Shown here piece after piece: positions 1 through 3,594 of a stretch of DNA of 6,917 nt (positions are counted from its first letter, which is position 1; the number at the start of each line of letters is the position of its first letter). A program made the position numbers and the translations under genes. The DNA is from Candidatus Njordarchaeota archaeon (GTDB lineage Archaea; Asgardarchaeota; Njordarchaeia; Njordarchaeales; Njordarchaeaceae), in NCBI GenBank assembly GCA_029856625.1, contig JAHKLG010000070.1, positions 1-6,917 on the forward strand. The letters run 5' to 3'. The notes beneath the pieces are model-generated. The model did no database searches. It saw nothing but the letters and a program-made list of their open reading frames with translations, and had not been told where the DNA came from.

Positions 1-40
1 CTATAATTAGGGGAGGCTGCCTGAGTACGCCCTTCCCCAT
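1..40 (-). CDS. Start of an unidentified leftward gene, cut by the window edge
   Basis: Only 13 codons are inside the window, reading MGKGVLRQPPLII, too few to name a family. The start rests on context: AGGAGGTGA, a full match to the archaeal Shine-Dalgarno consensus, lies at 51-59 with 10 nt to the ATG, and a good TATA box lies upstream at 99-107. The first codons also form a possible hairpin, a GGGGAAGG arm pairing with CCTCCCC around an A bulge. A structured non-coding RNA that happens to carry an SD-like stretch is therefore a real alternative. Confidence 0.35.
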   Translation of the reverse strand, partial: MGKGVLRQPPLII

Positions 41-111
41 TATTGTCGGGTCACCTCCTCTAGGTCATCGCCCCCCCTTAAAAAGGAGAAGTAAACGATA
101 ATATAAAAAAA
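41..111 (-). promoter_or_regulatory. Archaeal promoter and G-rich leader of the leftward left-edge transcript
   Basis: On the minus strand a T-rich TATA element (TTTATATTA, 99-107) is followed about 25 nt later by TAA and then seven consecutive Gs (77-71), which is where transcription should begin. The leader continues to the AGGAGGTGA ribosome binding site (59-51). An ACCT stretch just upstream could pair with the AGGT inside this site over a five-base loop, so the site may be partly masked. The position is typical for archaeal TATA-to-start spacing; the masking is inference. Confidence 0.45.
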
Positions 112-125
112 GATTATGAATTTGT

Positions 126-308
126 TTAGCCTTCTCGTAGGCTCTCTTTAATTGGATATTTCCTCTCAGCTAATTCTAAATGTCTATTAAGGATTAATCT
201 GATCCCCTCTCTTATCAACTCGGATCTATTTGGATAAACCCCTCTAGCTACCAACATATCCATTTTTGCTAACATCTCCCTTGGAACTTTCACTGTTATA
301 GTGATCAA
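126..308 (-). CDS. Ribbon-helix-helix (CopG/MetJ-Arc type) small DNA-binding regulator
   Basis: This 60-residue protein has the ribbon-helix-helix layout. An N-terminal beta strand (ITITVKVP, residues 2-9) is followed by helix A (about 10-20), a turn with YPNRSELIREG (25-35, the typical 'xxNRSExIRxG' helix B start) and a short charged tail. Such proteins bind DNA as dimers through the strand, either as stand-alone regulators or as antitoxins. No toxin gene is adjacent, so I favour a regulator. The start is TTG at 308 with GGTG 6 nt upstream; a GTG at 293 would remove most of the DNA-contacting strand. A TATA-like TATTAAAG lies at 358-365. AGCCT/AGGCT arms at the 3' end (128-143), followed by a T-run at 104-110, may terminate it. 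The family call is firm; target and partner are unknown. Confidence 0.8.
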   Translation of the reverse strand: MITITVKVPREMLAKMDMLVARGVYPNRSELIREGIRLILNRHLELAERKYPIKESLREG

Positions 309-391
309 TCAGACACCCATAACTATTACTTTCGTATAACATCCCTTGCCTGTATCCCTTTAATAGGCGTTATAATACCTCTGTATCATTT

Positions 392-685
392 TCATTTCCT
401 CTTAGTGCTCAGCAAAAAAGCGTCTATCGAGGATTGCTTTGGTGGAGGAAGCTTTAGAGCCCTCCGAATTTTCAATGGAAGAGAAGAGAATTCGTCTTTA
501 CTCAGCGTGAGAATAACTTCTCCAGCTGAATTTTCTCTATGAATATAAACCTTCTCCTCCTTCCTTACAATGTAAAATTTTCCATAATTCTCTACCCTAA
601 CCATGACCCATGGCTCGAATGTGCCCTCTGAAATTACCACAGCTTTGAAGAGAGCTCGGATGAACTCTCTTTTATTAATATCCAT
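392..685 (-). CDS. Small basic protein with a C-terminal PCNA-interacting (PIP) box
   Basis: I do not recognise the body of this 97-residue protein. It starts with a short helix (about 5-15), continues with predicted beta strands (WVMVRVENYG 26-35, KFYIVRKEEKVYIH 36-49, EVILTLS 56-62) and then a basic segment (about 70-79). Near the C-terminus it reads KQSSIDAFL followed by STKRK. Q84, I87, F90 and L91 fit the PIP-box pattern Q-x-x-h-x-x-a-a, the peptide by which archaeal FEN1, RFC and polymerases dock on the PCNA sliding clamp, and its place at the tail is typical. A role in replication or repair is inferred from this motif and from nearby RPA and XPB-like genes. The ATG at 685 follows an in-frame TAG, with GAGGG about 8 nt upstream. 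A box C/D sRNA ends about 10 bases before this start on the same strand, so the two may share a transcript. Confidence 0.7.
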   Translation of the reverse strand: MDINKREFIRALFKAVVISEGTFEPWVMVRVENYGKFYIVRKEEKVYIHRENSAGEVILTLSKDEFSSLPLKIRRALKLPPPKQSSIDAFLLSTKRK

Positions 686-692
686 TTTCTAA

Positions 693-760
693 CCCTCACT
701 CAGTCGAGAGATAGTTCATCATGAAGTTCAGCGAACCGTGAGATCATCATCATTTGAGAA
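693..760 (-). ncRNA. Box C/D guide sRNA (2'-O-methylation guide)
   Basis: On the minus strand all four boxes appear in order with exact consensus: C box ATGATGA (750-744), D' box CTGA (731-728), C' box ATGATGA (722-716) and D box CTGA (703-700). The two guides are both 12 nt, UCUCACGGUUCG (743-732) and ACUAUCUCUCGA (715-704), and the D'-C' spacer is 5 nt; this is the symmetrical archaeal geometry. CTCA upstream of the C box and TGAG downstream of the D box can form the terminal stem. The C box can also be read three bases earlier (753-747), because ATG is repeated. Such RNAs bind L7Ae, Nop5 and fibrillarin and direct 2'-O-methylation of rRNA or tRNA at the base paired to the fifth guide nucleotide before D or D'. 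TATA-like sequence at 774-788 fits a start near 755. Confidence 0.85.
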
Positions 761-853
761 AATAAAATAGCCGATATAACTTAAAATTTGTATAATGGAA
801 AATACCAACCACTCTTGATTCCGCCTGTTGTTAAGGGAGAATGGGTGATAAGA
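761..853. promoter_or_regulatory. Divergent promoter region between the sRNA/PIP-box gene and the oxidoreductase operon
   Basis: This AT-rich stretch separates two divergent transcripts. Minus-strand TTATAT (775-780) and TTTTAAG (781-787) are possible TATA boxes for the sRNA. Plus-strand CTTAAAATTT (780-789) and TATAATGG (791-798) are possible TATA boxes for the oxidoreductase gene. GGGTGAT (843-849) lies just before the ATG at 854 and serves as its ribosome binding site. Which TATA is used cannot be decided by eye. Confidence 0.4.
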
Positions 854-1894
854 ATGAAATTTGCTAAATGTGATCCAAAGACGAAAAAGCCCTCGACTGG
901 CAAGAAAATTGCTATCATTGGGGCTGGTCCTGGAGGATTGACTGTCGCTGGGGAACTTATCTGTAAAGGTCATGATGTAGATGTATATGAAGCCTTGCCC
1001 GAGCCTGGTGGATTGTTAGTCTTTGGTATTCCCGATTTTAGAATGCCCAAGGATGAAATTATGAGAGGTATTGAAGAACTAAAAAACTTAGGTGTCCGTT
1101 TCTTCTGCAATACTAAAGTGAGCAAGGATATTGATTTGGGGGAATTACTGGAAAAATATGACGCCGTCATAATAGCTACGGGAGCTTGGAGAGAAAGGGA
1201 AATTGATATACCAGGGAGAGAACTTAAGGGTGTCTATACCGTGCTAGAGCTACTTAGTAAGTTAGCCTTATCTAACAGAGGCTTTATAGACAAGAAAGAT
1301 GTTCCAGAAATAGGTAAGAGAGTTGTTATTATTGGGGGAGGAAATAGCGCTCTAGACGCCGCTAGAACCATTAAAAGAATGGGTGCGAATGTAACAATAA
1401 TCTACCGGAGGACAAAGGAATACATGCCAGCGTTTAAATCTGAAGTCAATGCTGCGGAGAAGGAGGGAATTAATTTCATCTTTTTGGCTTCTCCAATACG
1501 GTTCATTAGTGATGAAGAGGGGCGAGTAAAAGCTGTTGAATGTATTAAGATGAAACTTGGTCCTCCTGATTCCTCGGGCAGGCCGCGTCCAGAACCAATT
1601 CCAGGTAGTGAGTTCCAAGTACCGTGCGATACCGTCATATTAGCTATTGGAGAACTACCAACACCACCATTCCATGATGGAGAAAAATACGGGATTAAAA
1701 CCGATCAAAAAGGTAGGATTATTACAGATGAAAAGGGAAGAACTACGAGGAGAGGAGTTTTTGCTGTGGGGGATGTTGTCACAGGTCCTAAGGACATTGC
1801 ATCCGCTATAAAAATGGGAAAAATTGTTGCTGAGGCCGTGGACGAATACTTAAGAACTGGGGAATGGCCCAAAACAACTGAGAAATCCTCTTAG
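854..1894 (+). CDS. GltD-like FAD/NAD(P)-dependent oxidoreductase lacking the N-terminal Fe-S domain
   Basis: This 346-residue protein matches the flavin half of the glutamate synthase small subunit family. The FAD-binding GAGPGG is at residues 23-28, followed by the family stretch PEPGGLLVFGIPDFRMPK (49-66). ATG is at 109-111, the second dinucleotide-binding GGGNSA is at 161-166 and is followed by YRRTKEYMPA (184-193), and the closing FAD motif GDV is at 306-308. Family members transfer electrons between NAD(P)H and partner Fe-S or catalytic subunits, as in glutamate synthase, sulfide dehydrogenase and ferredoxin-NADP oxidoreductase complexes. The cysteine-rich Fe-S domain that starts GltD is absent; only C6 is near the N-terminus. 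The partner is therefore unknown and no glutamate synthase large subunit is in view. ATG 854 is chosen because GGGTGAT lies just upstream and homologues begin with this segment; a TTG at 788 would add 22 unlikely residues. The MBL gene follows after 12 bp, so they are co-transcribed. Confidence 0.85.
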   Translation: MKFAKCDPKTKKPSTGKKIAIIGAGPGGLTVAGELICKGHDVDVYEALPEPGGLLVFGIPDFRMPKDEIMRGIEELKNLGVRFFCNTKVSKDIDLGELLEKYDAVIIATGAWREREIDIPGRELKGVYTVLELLSKLALSNRGFIDKKDVPEIGKRVVIIGGGNSALDAARTIKRMGANVTIIYRRTKEYMPAFKSEVNAAEKEGINFIFLASPIRFISDEEGRVKAVECIKMKLGPPDSSGRPRPEPIPGSEFQVPCDTVILAIGELPTPPFHDGEKYGIKTDQKGRIITDEKGRTTRRGVFAVGDVVTGPKDIASAIKMGKIVAEAVDEYLRTGEWPKTTEKSS

Positions 1895-1906
1895 GGGGAT
1901 TGCTTA

Positions 1907-2767
1907 ATGCACAAAGAAGTAGTGCAGGTAAAAATTTGGGTGTTAGTAGAGAACTCCACTTATAAAGCTGAGATTCTTGGATCTCATGGTCTTTCAATGC
2001 TTATTGAGACCATGTATGAAGATAATACGAGATTTACCTTTCTTTTCGATACTGGTAATAACGGAGAAGTACTAGAAAAAAATGTTAAGCAATTAGGTGC
2101 TCCACTAAAAAACGTCCAAGCCATTGTTCTCAGTCATGGTCATTACGACCATACAGGAGGGCTAATTAAAGCCTTAGATTTTATTGGAAAGAGAGTGCCT
2201 ATTATTGCTCATCCTGATGCATTCCTCAGGAAATTCGTGGTGAGGCCAAGGATTAGATATAATGGAATTCCATTTACTAAAAACGAAATACAGAACCATG
2301 GAGGCATAATAATTGAAAATAAGCGACCTCTGGAGATAGCTCCGAATGTCTATGTTCTTGGAGAGATCCCTAGAAAAACCGAATTCGAAGAGACAAAAGG
2401 GTTTTATGTTGTTCGAAATGATCATGTTGAGGAAGATCTTATGCTCGATGACCAAGGTGTGGCTATTAAAATAGGAGATTCCGCAATCATTTTAAGCGGT
2501 TGCGCGCACAGTGGTATAGTTAATATAACACGTTACGCTTTAGAAGTAACGAAATCTAATGATGCACGGTTGATTATTGGAGGGTTTCATCTAGCTGGGG
2601 CTAATAAAAACAGAATAGCTAGAACTCTTGAAGAATTCAAAAATATCAATGTTGAAAAAGTCGCTCCAATGCACTGTTCAGGTCTCTGGATAACAACTGA
2701 GCTTTTAAGAAAGAAGCCCAGTATGTATCTTGAACTACATGCTGGAGATTCAATAATAATACAATGA
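1907..2767 (+). CDS. Metallo-beta-lactamase-fold protein of the MJ0301/COG1237 type
   Basis: At 286 residues this has the family's usual length. The metal-binding signature SHGHYDHTGG carries H77, H79, D81 and H82. The further family landmarks SGCAHSG (H201), GGFHL (H228) and MHCSG (H256) supply the remaining metal or substrate ligands, and LFDTGNN (46-52) is the usual upstream strand and turn. Homologues are often labelled 7,8-dihydropterin-6-methyl-4-(beta-D-ribofuranosyl)aminobenzene-5'-phosphate synthase after MJ0301 of Methanocaldococcus, implying tetrahydromethanopterin synthesis. That activity is weakly supported for the family, so a metal-dependent hydrolase is the safer description. 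It appears soluble, with no signal peptide or membrane segment. The ATG follows GGGGGAT (1894-1900), which overlaps the upstream stop codon region, so translation is probably coupled to the oxidoreductase. A redox or pterin-cofactor link between the two proteins is inference only. Confidence 0.88.
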   Translation: MHKEVVQVKIWVLVENSTYKAEILGSHGLSMLIETMYEDNTRFTFLFDTGNNGEVLEKNVKQLGAPLKNVQAIVLSHGHYDHTGGLIKALDFIGKRVPIIAHPDAFLRKFVVRPRIRYNGIPFTKNEIQNHGGIIIENKRPLEIAPNVYVLGEIPRKTEFEETKGFYVVRNDHVEEDLMLDDQGVAIKIGDSAIILSGCAHSGIVNITRYALEVTKSNDARLIIGGFHLAGANKNRIARTLEEFKNINVEKVAPMHCSGLWITTELLRKKPSMYLELHAGDSIIIQ

Positions 2768-2789
2768 TAAGGGAAGGACGGTAATAAGG

Positions 2790-2960
2790 ATGGAAATTAC
2801 TAAAGATACGAGAGTGCTAATGATCAGAAGCTGGAATCATAGTCCGAGCAACATTGCTGATCTAGGAGGCGACTCACTAATCATTTTAAAGCGAGTATCA
2901 GTGCGGTTTGAAGAAGGCATGAGGAGTATACCTTGGTTCAGAGAAAAACGCATTCACTGA
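2790..2960 (+). CDS. Unrecognised 56-residue ORF at the end of the oxidoreductase/MBL operon
   Basis: An ATG 22 bp after the MBL gene opens a 56-codon frame that begins MEITKDTRVLMIRSW and ends PWFREKRIH. GGACGGTAATAAGG just before the ATG provides SD-like purines, and the gap and strand match the operon. The first nine residues recall the start of small DUF1858-type domains (ITKDxxV), but the rest does not continue that pattern. It may be a new small protein, or a decayed or frameshifted remnant. The sequence has no cysteine pairs, no membrane segment and no low-complexity stretch. The initiation context supports it; composition neither supports nor excludes it. Confidence 0.4.
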   Translation: MEITKDTRVLMIRSWNHSPSNIADLGGDSLIILKRVSVRFEEGMRSIPWFREKRIH

Positions 2961-2990
2961 GTACTGGATATAAACTCGATAGGACTTAAG

Positions 2991-3006
2991 AAAACCTAGG
3001 CTTTTT
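2991..3006. terminator. Probable bidirectional terminator between convergent units
   Basis: AAAACCTAGG followed by CTTTTT forms a small inverted repeat around CCTAGG (2995-3000). It gives a T-run for the rightward operon (3002-3006) and TTTT for the leftward gene that ends at 3008. Archaeal termination depends mainly on such T-runs, and the position between two convergent stop codons fits. Confidence 0.45.
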
Positions 3007-3007
3007 A

Positions 3008-3358
3008 CTAACTATTCTGCTTAAGCATTTCTTTCGCTCTTTTTAAAAGCCCTTTCTTGTCGTAGATGAAGACAATATTTTTGAGAAATTCTCTGACTCT
3101 CCGATCACTCTTTATTTGCTCCTCTAATTCTTTTAGGGTGATTGCTGAAACATTTCTCACATCTGGATAATAATGTTTTACGAGGCCAAAAGCCCTCATT
3201 CCCTCTTCAACCATTATGGGGGAACGCTCTTTAAGAATGAGCATCACACTAGTAAAATTCGTCTTTGGAACCTCAATCACTAAGAATCCCAGTAAATTAT
3301 CACCATAAGCTTGCTCTAGAGCTTGAATAAGCTCAGTGAATTCTGAATATGTTTCTAT
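3008..3358 (-). CDS. Nucleotidyltransferase-like protein, apparently catalytically degenerate; no canonical start codon at its full N-terminus
   Basis: The open frame gives about 116 residues. The beginning, FTELIQALEQAYGDNLLGFLVIE, resembles the first helix and strand of minimal (MNT-type) nucleotidyltransferases. The end, ITLKELEEQI through NIVFIYDKKGLLKRAKEML, resembles the closing '...LxExIVLYDxxGLLxRA' part of the same fold. The catalytic GS...DxD residues between them are missing: VIEVPKTNFTSVMLILKE stands there instead. I therefore infer a non-catalytic relative. Start choice is uncertain. The first ordinary start is GTG at 3280, giving 90 residues but losing the first helix and strand. 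The frame stays open back to 3358, where ATA follows AGGTGAG (3370-3364) at ideal 5 nt spacing, immediately after an in-frame TGA. Either ATA is used, a base was misread, or the short form is real. The gene follows a structured leader. Confidence 0.6.
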   Translation of the reverse strand: METYSEFTELIQALEQAYGDNLLGFLVIEVPKTNFTSVMLILKERSPIMVEEGMRAFGLVKHYYPDVRNVSAITLKELEEQIKSDRRVREFLKNIVFIYDKKGLLKRAKEMLKQNS

Positions 3359-3370
3359 CCCAGCTCACCT

Positions 3371-3460
3371 ATCAAAAAGTAAGGAGGGTGCGCTTCATCG
3401 CTTACGCATCCGCGCGCAGTCATTGAGCCTCACGGCTCTCAATTCTACTACACCCACTCC
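3371..3460 (-). ncRNA. Structured RNA or cis-regulatory leader with two GNRA-capped hairpins
   Basis: This patch is clearly GC-richer than its surroundings. On the minus strand it holds hairpin 1 (3443-3422: GAGCC-GTGA-GGCTC, extended by ATT/AAT past a GA bulge). It also holds hairpin 2 (3417-3390: outer GCGC/GCGC, then an internal loop, then TGC-GTAA-GCG). Both loops are GNRA tetraloops closed by C-G; read on the plus strand they would not be GNRA, which sets the orientation. GGAG-TG-GGTG (3460-3451) can pair with CACCCTCC (3390-3383) as an enclosing stem, if the transcript starts early enough. A T5 run follows at 3378-3374, and then the SD of the downstream gene. It may be a free small RNA with its own terminator or a riboswitch-like leader. 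I recognise no known class. Confidence 0.5.
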
Positions 3461-3462
3461 TA

Positions 3463-3484
3463 TCTTTATAAAACTTTCTTTTAA
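3463..3484 (-). promoter_or_regulatory. Strong BRE/TATA promoter for the structured leader and nucleotidyltransferase-like gene
   Basis: On the minus strand the purine-rich AAAAGAAAG (BRE position) runs directly into TTTTATAAA (3473-3465), close to the archaeal consensus. Usual spacing puts the transcription start near 3440-3446, at the foot of hairpin 1. That start would leave the outer stem arm (3460-3451) untranscribed. GGTTAAAAG, slightly upstream, could be an alternative TATA box giving a longer RNA. Confidence 0.55.
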
Positions 3485-3594
3485 CCCTTATGCTTAGTGG
3501 CTTCCAGTGCTGGGACGAATACTGAAATCTCATTTAAAGCATCTTCGGTCTCGGTTCCCTCATCAGGCATTTATCGATAAATAATATTACGGAT

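Noticed and set aside
33..60. Plus-strand TCACCTCCTC resembles the 16S rRNA 3' end
   Set aside because: The conserved CTGCGGCTGGA before the anti-SD is absent; the match is simply the complement of a strong SD on the other strand.
41..77. Possible fluoride riboswitch on the minus strand (GGGCGATGA at the 5' end)
   Set aside because: The opening resembles the fluoride motif, but the matching CGCCC arm, the second hairpin and the CUGAUGG end are missing.
126..685. RHH protein and its upstream neighbour as a toxin-antitoxin pair
   Set aside because: The upstream 97-residue protein shows no toxin fold, carries a PIP box, and is 83 bp away; no other toxin candidate is adjacent.
788..853. TTG start at 788 for the oxidoreductase
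   Set aside because: No SD, the added residues do not resemble the family, and ATG 854 has GGGTGAT at correct spacing.
3383..3460. tRNA gene in the GC-rich patch (plus-strand GGAGGGTG/CACCCACTCC ends)
   Set aside because: No D-arm, anticodon arm or GTTCRA T-loop; the internal hairpins are GNRA-capped on the other strand.
3498..3570. Second box C/D candidate on the minus strand (CTGATGA near 3566)
   Set aside because: No CUGA D or D' box at proper spacing; only CCGA and GATG fragments.
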